Assembly: GCF_009767915.1 (NCBI RefSeq) | Contig: NZ_WSRP01000019.1 | Coordinates: 1 to 50,410, forward strand | Reading direction: 5' to 3' | Length of the DNA stretch: 50,410 nucleotides | From: Parasutterella muris | GTDB lineage: Bacteria > Pseudomonadota > Gammaproteobacteria > Burkholderiales > Burkholderiaceae_F | Shown here: piece by piece, positions 17,593 through 26,740 of the stretch | Numbering within the stretch: the first letter of the stretch is position 1 | Layout: each line of letters starts with the position of its first letter | Translations under genes and position numbers: made by a program | Notes under the pieces: model-generated | The model's database searches: none | Seen by the model: only the letters and a program-made list of their open reading frames with translations | What the model was told of the DNA's origin: nothing

Positions 17593-18957
17593 TTAGGCTT
17601 TCTGACCAAAACGAGCCTTCAGCTCATCGAGGATCATCCCATGAACCCCACCGAAACTTCCGTTGCTCATAACCAAAATAATGTCTTTCGGATTCACAGC
17701 AGCGGCTGCCTCGTGCGCAAGCACGTGCAAATCTTTATAGACATGTGTTTTGTCTTCGATCGGCCTGAGCGCTTGCTGAATATCCCAGCTCACGGACGGC
17801 CCCTGGAAAGCAAATACCTGAGCCGCCTGAGACAGACTCGGCGCAAGCGCCTGCTTGACCGCTCCGAGCTTCATAGTGTTGGAGCGCGGCTCAAATACCG
17901 CAATGACTCGCCCTCCGTCGGTCTTGGCCGCAACCGCTCGAATGGTTTCTTCTATCGCGGTCGGATGGTGCGCAAAGTCATCAATGACGCGAATTCCGCC
18001 GACTTCGCCCTTAACTTCCATACGACGCTTGACGCCGTGGAAGCGAGTGAGCGCATCCAGCGCCTCTTCCGTACTCACGCCGGCGGTCGTCGCCGCGGCA
18101 ACCGCAGCGAGCGCGTTCAGACGATTGTGCTCTCCGGGCAGATCAAGCTGCATCCGGCCAAGCTCTTTACCGCCAGCCGAAACTCTCCAGCCCTCATGAT
18201 CAACCAGACGCCAATCCGCGTCTTCTTCCAAACCGAAACTTTCCGCCGGCGTCCAAAGGCCCATCGCAAGAACCCTGCGCAGCGCTTCGCTCTTATTATT
18301 AAAGATGACCTTTCCTTCCGAAGGGATTGTCCGCACCAAATGATGGAACTGCCGCTCAATCGCCGCAAGATCGGAGAAGATATCGGCGTGGTCATATTCA
18401 AGATTATTCAGAATCGCAGTTCTCGGACGATAGTGAACAAATTTGCTTCGTTTATCAAAGAAAGCGGTGTCATATTCGTCGGCTTCAATGACAAAGAACT
18501 TAGAATCCGTCAGTCTTGCCGAGCAGCCGAAATTCTGCGGAACGCCGCCCACCAGGAAGCTCGGATTCAGACCCGCGTCTTCCAGCATCCATGTGAGCAT
18601 GGATGTCGTTGTGGTTTTACCGTGTGTCCCGGCAACCGCAAGCACATGCTTATTCACCAGTATGTTTTCAGACAGCCATTGCGGACCCGACGTATAAGGA
18701 AGACCCTGATTCAGGATCGCTTCCAAAAGCGGATTGCCGCGGCTGATGGCGTTGCCGATCACATACAAATCCGCGCCGAGTGTAAGCTGATCCGGGCTGT
18801 AACCTTCAATTAAATGAATTCCTGCCTGCTGCAGCTGATCCGACATCGGAGGATAAACACCTGCGTCACAGCCGCTTACTTTAAAGCCCATTGCCTTTGC
18901 CAGCTGGGCAATACCGCCCATGAAGGTTCCGCAGATGCCGAGAATATGAATATGCAC
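17593..18957 (-). CDS. mpl: UDP-MurNAc:L-Ala-gamma-D-Glu-meso-DAP ligase
   Basis: Murein peptide ligase Mpl (454 aa), which joins recycled tripeptide to UDP-MurNAc in the cytosol. The N-terminal HILGICGTFMGGIAQLAKA replaces the GIGG motif of MurC. The ATP-binding P-loop VAGTHGKTTTTSML is near residue 108; ADEYDTAFFD and LEYDHADIF fall in the central domain; DDFAHHPTAIEE lies in the C-terminal domain. These mark Mpl rather than MurC. Translation starts at GTG 18957 with GGAG six bases upstream. It heads the minus-strand series mpl-yqiA-rnb-aroE-mgtE-phosphatase. Confidence 0.96.
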   Translation of the reverse strand: MHIHILGICGTFMGGIAQLAKAMGFKVSGCDAGVYPPMSDQLQQAGIHLIEGYSPDQLTLGADLYVIGNAISRGNPLLEAILNQGLPYTSGPQWLSENILVNKHVLAVAGTHGKTTTTSMLTWMLEDAGLNPSFLVGGVPQNFGCSARLTDSKFFVIEADEYDTAFFDKRSKFVHYRPRTAILNNLEYDHADIFSDLAAIERQFHHLVRTIPSEGKVIFNNKSEALRRVLAMGLWTPAESFGLEEDADWRLVDHEGWRVSAGGKELGRMQLDLPGEHNRLNALAAVAAATTAGVSTEEALDALTRFHGVKRRMEVKGEVGGIRVIDDFAHHPTAIEETIRAVAAKTDGGRVIAVFEPRSNTMKLGAVKQALAPSLSQAAQVFAFQGPSVSWDIQQALRPIEDKTHVYKDLHVLAHEAAAAVNPKDIILVMSNGSFGGVHGMILDELKARFGQKA

Positions 18958-19192
18958 CTTATGCTCCGTCAGAAAATAGTTCGGAGTCCAATATACAGCG
19001 GAGAGGACTCAGAAGAAAATACCTGAAGAAAAACTTTAGTAAGCGAGTCCTTACTAACAAATACGGTTCCAATAATTAGAAGCAGATCGTGATAATTTGA
19101 TACTTTTTAGGTGCGCACAAATTTTTTGCGCTCGTTATGATTGCTCTCCTTAGAGAAATAAAGAAAAATCGGTCTGAGTATCGATAAATTTC

Positions 19193-19837
19193 ATGAAAAA
19201 TAGAAACAAATTAGAAGAATTTAGTGAATTAGCGGTAAAAACCGCCGAACTCATTGCCGAAGGTCGGGATTGGAGCGAGGCGAGAAGCAAAATCGCGGAG
19301 TTTTACGACGTACCGGTTTTCCGTCAGCCCTCAGACGAAGAGATTGAATCGGCTCTGCGCTGTCACTACAGCATTTACGACCCGCAGGGGCATGCCCTTC
19401 GACTGCTTGAGCTCAGAGAAACGGCGCTCTTTATCATGCGCGAACTTTCTGCGTTTCAGCCTCGGCTCACCAAAGGCGTTCTCAGCGGGTGCGCCGATCA
19501 ATATTCCGATATCTGTCTTCAGGCGGTGAGCGAGGACTTAAAAGCGTTCCAAATCGCCCTGCTTGATCGGGATGTCGACTTTACCGTTCTGCCTAATCCG
19601 AAATCCGGCAGGAAAGAATTTGCGGAGGAAGTCGTTTTTGAGGCACCCTTAAAACCGAACGGATACTTTGCGGTCAACCGCATGACCGTTTGGGTCCGAG
19701 TCAAGGTATTTGAAACACAGCCCCCTGTCAGACAAAAGAGCGAAAAAACTCCGGACGCGTGGCAAATTCCGCTCGAAGCGGCAAAATCCGTCGACATTGA
19801 CGGACTCACGCGTTTAATCGACTCGACGCGAGTCTAA
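19193..19837 (+). CDS. Uncharacterised protein with nucleotidyltransferase-like stretch
   Basis: A soluble 214-residue protein without signal peptide or membrane segment. I do not recognise a named gene. Residues 58-75 (YDPQGHALRLLELRETAL) and 96-112 (GVLSGCADQYSDICLQA) recall small betaproteobacterial proteins of unknown function encoded between mpl and aroQ. The second stretch looks like a degenerate GSxARG...SDIDL nucleotidyltransferase motif, but the two metal-binding Asp residues are not clearly placed, so activity is uncertain. It is divergent from mpl (235 nt between starts), and its ribosome-binding site is weak. Its position in a conserved neighbourhood argues that it is a real gene. 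Confidence 0.7.
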   Translation: MKNRNKLEEFSELAVKTAELIAEGRDWSEARSKIAEFYDVPVFRQPSDEEIESALRCHYSIYDPQGHALRLLELRETALFIMRELSAFQPRLTKGVLSGCADQYSDICLQAVSEDLKAFQIALLDRDVDFTVLPNPKSGRKEFAEEVVFEAPLKPNGYFAVNRMTVWVRVKVFETQPPVRQKSEKTPDAWQIPLEAAKSVDIDGLTRLIDSTRV

Positions 19838-20011
19838 TCCTGTATTTTTCATTATCTTCGTCTATCTTTTCTCATCGTTTTCCCAAATAGTCTTTAAGGT
19901 TATTTGAAAGAAAATCATGCAAAAGAGAAGATTTTTAATGTTTTAAATACAGTTAAGCCCTATACTTGCGAAATATTGACTTATTCCCGCTATAGCTCGG
20001 GATATAACTCT

Positions 20012-20443
20012 ATGAAAAAAATATTATTGCTTAACGGGCCGAATCTCAATTTGCTGGGAACTCGTGAACCGGACAAATACGGGAATAAGACACTCGCGGA
20101 TATCGAGTCGTCGCTTTCAGCCTACGTATCAGAAAAAGACGCGAAGCTGAGCTGCTATCAGAGCAACCATGAGGGAGACCTGGTAGACCGTATTCAGCAG
20201 GCCAAAGAAGAAGGAATTGACGCCGTTATTATTAACCCCGGCGCCTATACGCACACCAGCATCGCGATCCGCGATGCCTTTTTGTCTGTGCAGATTCCTT
20301 TTGTCGAAGTGCATCTATCCAATATCTTTAAACGCGAAGCGTTCCGCCACCATTCCTATCTGTCCGATATCGCGCAAGGCTGCGTGATCGGTTTAGGCGC
20401 CAAAGGCTATTTTCTGGCTGCGGACGCGCTTCTCGACAACTAA
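20012..20443 (+). CDS. aroQ: 3-dehydroquinate dehydratase, type II
   Basis: Type II dehydroquinase (143 aa) of the shikimate pathway, a dodecamer of flavodoxin-like subunits. [20 protein letters not shown] (residues 4-23) carries the flexible lid with catalytic Arg and Tyr; [15 protein letters not shown] contains the conserved Asn and substrate contacts; [17 protein letters not shown] carries the catalytic His. I chose the ATG at 20012 because it gives the standard N-terminus; a reading frame back to 19904 adds 36 residues without homology. It is the first gene of aroQ-accB-accC-prmA-DUF3426. Confidence 0.95.
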   Translation: MKKILLLNGPNLNLLGTREPDKYGNKTLADIESSLSAYVSEKDAKLSCYQSNHEGDLVDRIQQAKEEGIDAVIINPGAYTHTSIAIRDAFLSVQIPFVEVHLSNIFKREAFRHHSYLSDIAQGCVIGLGAKGYFLAADALLDN

Positions 20444-20477
20444 TTAATTTATCTCTCTTATATAAAGAGGCTTTTCC

Positions 20478-20945
20478 ATGGACTTGAGAAAACTTAAAAC
20501 ATTGATCGACCTCGTTCAGGCTTCAGGCATTTCTGAAATCGAAATCACAGAAGAAGGCGATCATGTCAAAATCGTCAACCGTCCGGCTGCAGCTGCCGCT
20601 GCGCCCCGCGCTCCGGAGCCTGTTGTCTACGCGGCTCCCGCTCCAGCTCCTGCCGCACCGGCCGCTCAGCCCGCAGCTCCGGCGCCCGCCGTCACCGCGA
20701 ACACGCCTTCCGGAACTCAGGTCACAAGCCCGATGGTCGGAACTTTCTACCGCGCCCCGAGCCCCGGCGCCGACCCCTTTGTCGAAGTCGGCGCTCAAGT
20801 CAAAAAGGGCGACACTCTGTGCATCATCGAAGCGATGAAGCTGCTTAACGAAATCGAGGCCGAAGTCAGCGGCACCGTTAAGGAAATTCTCGTTGACAAC
20901 GCTTCTCCGGTTGAATTCGGTCAGCCGCTTTTCGTCATTGAATAA
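20478..20945 (+). CDS. accB: Biotin carboxyl carrier protein of acetyl-CoA carboxylase
   Basis: BCCP (155 aa), the carrier that shuttles carboxybiotin between AccC and AccAD in the first step of fatty-acid synthesis. An N-terminal helical segment is followed by an Ala/Pro-rich linker (about residues 35-75) and the biotinyl domain, with biotinylated Lys in [14 protein letters not shown] near residue 121. The thumb [15 protein letters not shown] is present. The ribosome-binding site AGAGG precedes the ATG at 20478, 34 nt after aroQ; accC follows after 14 nt. Confidence 0.97.
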   Translation: MDLRKLKTLIDLVQASGISEIEITEEGDHVKIVNRPAAAAAAPRAPEPVVYAAPAPAPAAPAAQPAAPAPAVTANTPSGTQVTSPMVGTFYRAPSPGADPFVEVGAQVKKGDTLCIIEAMKLLNEIEAEVSGTVKEILVDNASPVEFGQPLFVIE

Positions 20946-20959
20946 CCAGAGAGATATCT

Positions 20960-22318
20960 ATGTTCGGTAAGATCCTTATCGCAAACCGAGGAGAAATCGC
21001 GCTCCGTATTCAGCGGGCGTGTAAAGAAATGGGCATCAAAACCGTTATCGCCCATTCTCTTGCGGACACAGACGCAAAATATGTTCGGCTTGCGGATGAG
21101 TCCGTATGTATCGGACCGGCGCCTGTTCATCAGAGCTATCTGAATATGCCCGCGCTCATCAGCGCCGCTGAAGTCACCGATGCTGAAGCCATCCATCCGG
21201 GCTACGGATTCCTTTCTGAAAACGCCGATTTCGCTGAACGCGTGGAATCAAGCGGCTTCGTCTTTATCGGCCCGAGACCGGAAACCATCCGTCTGATGGG
21301 AGATAAAGTCTCCGCGAAGAAAGCGATGATCGAAGCGGGCGTGCCCTGCGTCCCCGGCTCCGGCGGCGCGCTCCCGGACGATCCTTCCGAAATTATCAAA
21401 ATCGCTCGTCAGGTCGGCTACCCGGTCATTATTAAAGCCTCCGGCGGTGGCGGCGGACGCGGCATGAAGGTCGTCCACACGGAAGCGGCGCTCATCAATG
21501 CGGTCCAAACCACCAAACAGGAAGCAAAAGCCGCCTTCGGCAATGACACTGTCTATCTTGAGAAATTCCTCGAGAACCCGCGCCACATCGAAATTCAGGT
21601 ACTTGCGGACTCTTTCCGCAATGCCATTTGGCTCGGAGAGCGCGACTGCTCCATGCAGAGACGCAATCAGAAAGTCATCGAAGAGGCGCCCGCTATCGGT
21701 ATTCCCCGCCGCCTGGTCGAGAAAATCGGCGAGCGCTGCGCAGAGGGCTGCCGCAAGATCGGTTACCGCGGTGCCGGCACTTTCGAATTCCTATATGAAA
21801 ACGGCGAGTTCTACTTTATCGAAATGAATACCCGTATTCAGGTCGAACATCCCGTAACTGAGCTGATTACGGGCGTGGATCTGGTGCAGGAACAAATTCG
21901 AATCGCCGCAGGTGAAAAGCTGCGCTATCGCCAGCGCGATATCCAGATTAAGGGACACGCGATCGAATGCCGTATCAACGCCGAAGATCCGTTTAAGTTC
22001 ATTCCGAGTCCGGGCCGCATCACAACGCTGCATCAGGCGGGCGGCCCCGGTATCCGCGTGGACTCTCACGTCTATCCGGGCTACTTTGTTCCGCCTTACT
22101 ACGACTCCATGATCGGCAAGCTGATCGCTTACGGCGACACTCGTGAACAGGCGATCGCCAGAATGCGCACCGCGCTTTCTGAAACGGTCATCGAGGGCAT
22201 CACGACCAACCTTCCTCTTCATAAGGAAATGATGATCGATCAGAAATACATGCAGGGCGGCACCAGTATTCATTACCTCGAAGAAAAGCTTTCTCACCGG
22301 GCTTCCGTTCAAAGTTAA
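20960..22318 (+). CDS. accC: Biotin carboxylase of acetyl-CoA carboxylase
   Basis: ATP-grasp biotin carboxylase (452 aa) that carboxylates the biotin of AccB with bicarbonate and ATP. The N-terminal [19 protein letters not shown], the ATP-binding loop [16 protein letters not shown] near residue 158, [13 protein letters not shown] near 230 and [14 protein letters not shown] near 288 (Glu ligands to Mg2+ and catalytic Arg) are intact. Length is normal. It is followed after 8 nt by prmA. Confidence 0.98.
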   Translation: MFGKILIANRGEIALRIQRACKEMGIKTVIAHSLADTDAKYVRLADESVCIGPAPVHQSYLNMPALISAAEVTDAEAIHPGYGFLSENADFAERVESSGFVFIGPRPETIRLMGDKVSAKKAMIEAGVPCVPGSGGALPDDPSEIIKIARQVGYPVIIKASGGGGGRGMKVVHTEAALINAVQTTKQEAKAAFGNDTVYLEKFLENPRHIEIQVLADSFRNAIWLGERDCSMQRRNQKVIEEAPAIGIPRRLVEKIGERCAEGCRKIGYRGAGTFEFLYENGEFYFIEMNTRIQVEHPVTELITGVDLVQEQIRIAAGEKLRYRQRDIQIKGHAIECRINAEDPFKFIPSPGRITTLHQAGGPGIRVDSHVYPGYFVPPYYDSMIGKLIAYGDTREQAIARMRTALSETVIEGITTNLPLHKEMMIDQKYMQGGTSIHYLEEKLSHRASVQS

Positions 22319-22326
22319 GGACTCAT

Positions 22327-23226
22327 ATGCTGCACGAGTTTTCTCTATTAGCCACAAAACAGATGGCGGAACCGCTCTCTGACTTTCTGATGGAGCACGG
22401 CGCTTATTCCGTCTCCATTGAAGACGCAGACGCCGACACCGATCAGGAAAAACCGATCTTCGGCGAACCGGGAACCGAACTTGATGACTTCGCGTGGGAC
22501 CGCTCTCTTTTGAAAGTGCTCTGCCCTGACGACTTCAACATCAAAGCCGTCGTTGAACTCAGCGCACAGGAACTGGGCATTGAGACACCCACCATCGAAA
22601 ACGTCGTTGAGGTCCCGAACAACGATTGGGTACGCATCACACAGGCGCAGTTCACGCCGACCCGAATCGCAGGCGACCTCTGGATCGTCCCCTCCTGGCA
22701 TGAGCCCCCCAACCCGGATGCCGTCAACATTCGTCTGGATCCGGGTGTCGCGTTCGGCACGGGTACGCATCCGACAACGCGTCTTTGCCTGGAATGGCTT
22801 CATGATCATTCGCTCAGCGGCAAATCCGTTCTGGACTACGGCTGCGGCTCGGGCATTCTTGCGGTTGCCGCTAAAAAACTCGGCGCCTCCGAGGTGCTCG
22901 GTACGGACATTGATCCGCAGGCGATCGAAGCGGCCAACTATAATGCGGAAGTAAACCAAGCAGACGCGCACTTTTACCTGCCCGAACAAATGCCGGAAGG
23001 AAAGTTTGATGTTGTGGTGGCCAATATTCTCAGCAACCCGCTCAGAATCCTTGCACCTGCTCTGCTCGGCAGAGTAAAGTCCGGCGGTCATTTAGTGCTC
23101 TCCGGAATTCTGGAACGTCAGGCTGACGAGCTGATTGAAGTTTATCGCTCGTATCGCCCTGATTCTCCGCTCTCCGTATGGAAGAGCATGGACGGCTGGA
23201 TCTGTCTGGCAGGACAGATCGCGTAA
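22327..23226 (+). CDS. prmA: Ribosomal protein L11 methyltransferase
   Basis: PrmA (299 aa) methylates ribosomal protein L11 using S-adenosylmethionine. The small N-terminal L11-recognition domain is followed by a Rossmann methyltransferase domain with VLDYGCGSGILAVAAKKLGA near residue 172, TDIDPQAIEAANYNAE and the NIL motif VVANILSNPL, plus the family marker DPGVAFGTGTHPTTRLCLEW. AAGGA precedes the ATG at 22327. The accBC-prmA arrangement is common in beta- and gammaproteobacteria. Confidence 0.97.
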   Translation: MLHEFSLLATKQMAEPLSDFLMEHGAYSVSIEDADADTDQEKPIFGEPGTELDDFAWDRSLLKVLCPDDFNIKAVVELSAQELGIETPTIENVVEVPNNDWVRITQAQFTPTRIAGDLWIVPSWHEPPNPDAVNIRLDPGVAFGTGTHPTTRLCLEWLHDHSLSGKSVLDYGCGSGILAVAAKKLGASEVLGTDIDPQAIEAANYNAEVNQADAHFYLPEQMPEGKFDVVVANILSNPLRILAPALLGRVKSGGHLVLSGILERQADELIEVYRSYRPDSPLSVWKSMDGWICLAGQIA

Positions 23227-23243
23227 ATACAAAGTGAGGATTT

Positions 23244-24134
23244 ATGGAGCCAAAACTCAGCGACACTAATGTTTCTTACCATCTGCCTGACGAACCGTCT
23301 CTGACGCCGTTCGGCGAGCAGAAGTCCGACATTCCGAAAATTGTGCCGGCTGATTTTAAGGCTCCTCCGCGTGTGGTTCCCAAGCAGGAAGCAGGCGCGG
23401 TAAAGCCTGCGGCGGCAAACCCCGCTCCGGCACCCGCTGCGCCTCAGGCTGCGGCGCAGCAAAGCGCGGCGCCGTCGAACACGTCCGGAACAACCTACAG
23501 CGCAAACGATCCTCGAGCCCTCATGGCTTCGCTCTCTAAAGACATTTCCGAGCTTTCTCAGCCGCGTAAAAAGGAAGAGGCGCCCGTCACTCCGAGCGAA
23601 CCGGAAATCGGCGTTAAAGGAGCCGACGGCATCATGTATCCGCCGGAAGATGATCTTGGAGACCCCGAGGTTCCGCCCTCTTCCTCCGGTTTCTTCCGCT
23701 CTGTCATGCTGCTGATCTGTCTGTGCTGCGTCATTGTGGCCGCTTGGCAGGTCACACTTTTCCTTCAGCCGGAAATTCTTCAGAAAGAACCGTTCAACTC
23801 CATTTCGGAAAAGAGCTGCGACTATCTGTACTGTCCGCCTCTGAGAACGCCGGTTATTCTCAAAAGCGGCGTGGATGCTGAAGGCCCCAACAAGTGGATG
23901 CTTTCGATGCAGATTCAGAATCAGGACATGCGCTCACAGAAACTTCCGAACCTGCAGCTAACGCTCGAAGGTACGGACGGCGCAAAGACACAGAAGATTT
24001 TTGAACCGAGAGAATATAAAGTCGTTTCCGGAGAGAAAGCCATTAAGGGCGGCGGCACTATCGAAATTCAGGTACCGTTTGACTACACGGAAAGCAGACC
24101 GAAGTCTTTCAGAGTCAAAGTGTTGGAAGATTAA
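23244..24134 (+). CDS. DUF3426-type membrane protein lacking the zinc ribbon
   Basis: A 296-residue protein with a long Pro/Ala-rich N-terminal cytoplasmic part (about 45-75 richest), one transmembrane helix (about 152-174) and a periplasmic C-terminal domain. The C-terminal domain (CDYLYCPPLRTP, then MQIQNQDMRSQKLPNLQLTL and FEPREYKV) matches the general plan of DUF3426, the protein usually encoded after prmA in Burkholderiales. In the relatives I know the N-terminus holds a CxxC...CxxC zinc ribbon; here it begins MEPKLSDTNVSYHLP with no such cysteines. Function unknown. Last gene of the aroQ operon; its end overlaps modC by 4 nt. Confidence 0.75.
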   Translation: MEPKLSDTNVSYHLPDEPSLTPFGEQKSDIPKIVPADFKAPPRVVPKQEAGAVKPAAANPAPAPAAPQAAAQQSAAPSNTSGTTYSANDPRALMASLSKDISELSQPRKKEEAPVTPSEPEIGVKGADGIMYPPEDDLGDPEVPPSSSGFFRSVMLLICLCCVIVAAWQVTLFLQPEILQKEPFNSISEKSCDYLYCPPLRTPVILKSGVDAEGPNKWMLSMQIQNQDMRSQKLPNLQLTLEGTDGAKTQKIFEPREYKVVSGEKAIKGGGTIEIQVPFDYTESRPKSFRVKVLED

Positions 24135-25216
24135 ACATGGTGCAGAGCTACGCTCTTCACTAAAAGCCAGACCTCAGAGCCCTTCCGGATTGATAAGTCC
24201 TGAAGGGCTTTTCTTGTGAGCTTGGCGACGATCGTCTGACCCGAACATAAAACCTGAATCAAAGCGCCTGAGCCGTCAGCAAGATCGGTCAAAGCGGACA
24301 CAGTGCCTTTGAGTCGGTTCTGCACCGACAGATGTGCGGGATTTTCCAGCGAGACCACAATGTCCTTTGCGGGGATCGTCATCGAAATCTTATCGCCGAC
24401 CTTCAGGCCGTCAGCGCTGACCCAAAGCATGAGATCGCCTGAGCGCACCGCGGCAAGATTCCACTGTTCATCGATCGAATCCACAGCGCCTCTCAGAAGC
24501 GCGCCGGAATCTTCTCCGACTTTCACTGGAATATCAATGTTGGTCAGAACCGACTGTAGCTCTCCCGAGGATTTGATTTTGCCCTGCTCCATCACAACCA
24601 GATGATCGGCCAGACGCATAACCTCTTCGGCCGAATGCGTCACATAAAGCATCGGGATATTAAGACTCTCGCGAAGTCGCTCCAGCCAGGGAAGAATTTC
24701 ATTTTTTCGTTTGAAATCGAGCGCCGCCAACGGTTCATCAAACAGCATAATTGCGGGCTCTGTCGCAACGGCGCGTGCAATCGCGGCGCGCTGTCTTTCG
24801 CCGCCTGAAAGCTCCGCAGGACGGCGATTCATGAGGTGACCGATTCCAAGCAGATCGATGGCTTCGTCCATTCGCCTGCGCGCATTCTCGCTCTTTGAGC
24901 GGCGCACGGCGAACTCGATATTCTGCTTTGCGGTCAAATGAGGAAAAAGGGATGCCTCCTGAAAGACGTACCCAAGCGGCCTGTCCCATGTCGGCAAAAA
25001 GATAGTGCACGCATCATCCTGCCAAAGCTGTCCGCTGATCCGAACTTGCCCGAGGGCTCTCTCCAGTCCGGCAACGCACCGCAGCACCGTTGTTTTGCCG
25101 GACCCCGACTCTCCGAATAGGACCGTGATTCCTTTGTTCGGAAAGCTGAAAGAACAATCCAGCTCGAAACCGTCTGCACGCTTGAGAAGTAAAGATGCGC
25201 TACAATTTTCCGTCAT
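24131..25216 (-). CDS. modC: Molybdate ABC transporter, ATP-binding protein
   Basis: ModC (361 aa), the ATPase of the molybdate importer. Walker A is FGESGSGKTTVLR near residue 34, the Q-loop is YVFQEASLFPH, the ABC signature is LSGGERQRAAIARA near 133, Walker B is AIMLFDEPLAALD and the switch His is in YVTHSAEE. The C-terminal mop/TOBE domain (about 290-361) binds molybdate and allows feedback. It overlaps modB by 4 nt, suggesting translational coupling. Its 3' end contains, on the opposite strand, the apparent terminator of the convergent aroQ-acc operon. Confidence 0.95.
   Translation of the reverse strand: MTENCSASLLLKRADGFELDCSFSFPNKGITVLFGESGSGKTTVLRCVAGLERALGQVRISGQLWQDDACTIFLPTWDRPLGYVFQEASLFPHLTAKQNIEFAVRRSKSENARRRMDEAIDLLGIGHLMNRRPAELSGGERQRAAIARAVATEPAIMLFDEPLAALDFKRKNEILPWLERLRESLNIPMLYVTHSAEEVMRLADHLVVMEQGKIKSSGELQSVLTNIDIPVKVGEDSGALLRGAVDSIDEQWNLAAVRSGDLMLWVSADGLKVGDKISMTIPAKDIVVSLENPAHLSVQNRLKGTVSALTDLADGSGALIQVLCSGQTIVAKLTRKALQDLSIRKGSEVWLLVKSVALHHV
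24178..24215 (+). terminator. Terminator of the aroQ-accBC-prmA operon, inside modC
   Basis: AGCCCTTC (24178-24185) pairs with GAAGGGCT (24202-24209), with extra GGA/TCC pairing inside, followed on the plus strand by TTTCTTG. It lies ~45 nt after the DUF3426 stop, entirely within the modC coding sequence. Confidence 0.6.
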
Positions 25217-25893
25217 GGCATTACACGCTCATTTTTGCGATTCAGAAGTGTCAGCCCGAGCAGTACGATAAAGCTGAAAGCTACCATCCCACCGGCAAGC
25301 CAATGCGCTTTCCCGTACTCCATAGCCTCGACGTAACTATAGATCTCGGTTGACACGACCTGAGTCTTTCCGGGAACATTCCCGCCGATCATTAGAACCA
25401 CCCCAAATTCGCCGATCGTATGAGCAAATGTCAGAAGCGCTGCCGTCACAAAACCCGGACGCGCCAACGGTACGACAACATTCCAAAAGGCATCCCATGG
25501 ACGAGCGCCTAATGTCGCCGCCACTTCCAGCGGCCTTTTTCCGATCGACTCAAACGCAGCCTGCAGCGGCTGGACGGCAAAAGGCATTGAGTAAACAATG
25601 CTGCCGATCACAAGTCCCGGAAAAGTAAACGTCAGAATGCCGATACCGAGCGCTTCCGTTAGCTTTCCCAAGGGACCGTGCGGTCCGAGTGCGACCAAAA
25701 GGTAAAAACCTAAAACACTAGGCGGTAATACAAGCGGAAGCGTCACAATCGAACTGACTGGCGCACGCCACTTTGAATTTGTGTGCGAGAGCCACCAGGC
25801 AACCGGCGTCGCGACAGCGATTAAAAATACCGTCGTGATCAGTGCGAGCTTGAGCGTCAGCCAGATCGGGAGAAGTTCTTCCGCTGTAAACAT
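25213..25893 (-). CDS. modB: Molybdate ABC transporter, permease
   Basis: ModB (226 aa), the inner-membrane channel subunit of the molybdate importer. Five to six hydrophobic helices are evident. The EAA-type coupling loop reads AAFESIGKRPLEVAATLGAR near residue 113, followed by PWDAFWNVVVPLARPG. VLPPSVLGFYLLVALGP near 57 is characteristic of ModB. It lies 12 nt after modA and overlaps modC by 4 nt. Confidence 0.95.
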   Translation of the reverse strand: MFTAEELLPIWLTLKLALITTVFLIAVATPVAWWLSHTNSKWRAPVSSIVTLPLVLPPSVLGFYLLVALGPHGPLGKLTEALGIGILTFTFPGLVIGSIVYSMPFAVQPLQAAFESIGKRPLEVAATLGARPWDAFWNVVVPLARPGFVTAALLTFAHTIGEFGVVLMIGGNVPGKTQVVSTEIYSYVEAMEYGKAHWLAGGMVAFSFIVLLGLTLLNRKNERVMP

Positions 25894-25905
25894 AATTACT
25901 GTTAA

Positions 25906-26658
25906 TTATTCAAGACCGTAGCCATAGGAAAGGATAATGTCCCTGACCTTCGGGCTGGTTTCCATAAATTTCATAAACGCAGCAACATCCTTGTTGTCTT
26001 TGCCGAGATTCAGCACCACGACGTCCTGTCGAATCGGCGAATACAGATCCGAAGGCATAACCCAGCCGGAACCGGATGTCATCTTACCGCCTTTATACAC
26101 CTGAGAAAGGGCAACAAAGCCGACTTCAGCATTGCTTGTCTTAGCAAACTGATAAGTCTTGCCGATATTGTCACCGGTCACAAACTTATTCTTAACCTTA
26201 TCAAGCATGCCCCACTTCTCAAGCGTCTGATAAGCCGCCTCTCCGTAAGGCGCAAGTTTCGGATTGGCGACCGCAATCTTCTTTACTGCGGGCTCTAAAA
26301 GAAAGTCCTTGCTTTCCTTAACGAAGTCAGGAGTCGCGCTCCACAGCACTAACTTTCCGTACGCGTAAGGTCTAGCGCTGCCCTTAACACCTAGGCCTTC
26401 GTCTTCGATTTTCTTAGGCGTTTTAGCATCCGCGGCAAATAGGATCTGATAAGGCGCTCCGTTTTTAATCTGCGCAAAAAACTGACCGGTCCCGCCGAAA
26501 GAAGCAAGAACTTTATTTCCGGTTTCCTTTTCGTATACAGCGGCAATATCTTTCATCGGAGCGGTGAAATTTGCAGCAACTGCGACATTGATGTCTGCAG
26601 CCTGCGCTGATCCGCAGAAGATGAGCGCAGAAAGGGAGGCAAGTGCAAAAGTTTTCAT
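25906..26658 (-). CDS. modA: Molybdate-binding periplasmic protein
   Basis: ModA (250 aa), the periplasmic substrate-binding component of the molybdate importer. A Sec signal peptide occupies residues 1-20 (LIFCGSAQA). The mature N-terminus INVAVAANFTAPMKDIAAVYE carries the ANF motif that contacts the oxyanion; FGGTGQFFAQI and FAADAKTPKKIE follow. First gene of modABC on the minus strand, transcribed away from modE. No clear Shine-Dalgarno is seen before the ATG. A ModE-like operator lies between the two genes. Confidence 0.95.
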   Translation of the reverse strand: MKTFALASLSALIFCGSAQAADINVAVAANFTAPMKDIAAVYEKETGNKVLASFGGTGQFFAQIKNGAPYQILFAADAKTPKKIEDEGLGVKGSARPYAYGKLVLWSATPDFVKESKDFLLEPAVKKIAVANPKLAPYGEAAYQTLEKWGMLDKVKNKFVTGDNIGKTYQFAKTSNAEVGFVALSQVYKGGKMTSGSGWVMPSDLYSPIRQDVVVLNLGKDNKDVAAFMKFMETSPKVRDIILSYGYGLE

Positions 26659-26689
26659 AAAAGGATTTAAAATGTGGAATTAACTATGT

Positions 26690-26711
26690 CGTTATTCTAA
26701 TCTGGAATAGC
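26690..26711. promoter_or_regulatory. Candidate ModE operator
   Basis: CGTTATTC (26690-26697) and GAATAGCA (about 26705-26712) form an imperfect dyad centred between modA and modE; the core TATTC-N7-GAATA is perfect. The half-sites resemble the CGTTATAT half-site of the E. coli ModE box. The position fits autoregulation and molybdate repression of modABC. Confidence 0.5.
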
Positions 26712-26740
26712 AAAAGAAAACAACTCTTTCAACTTCAAAT

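Noticed and set aside
17572-18813. 413-codon open frame antisense to mpl
   Set aside because: Mpl motifs are complete on the minus strand; the antisense frame has no ribosome-binding site or recognisable domain.
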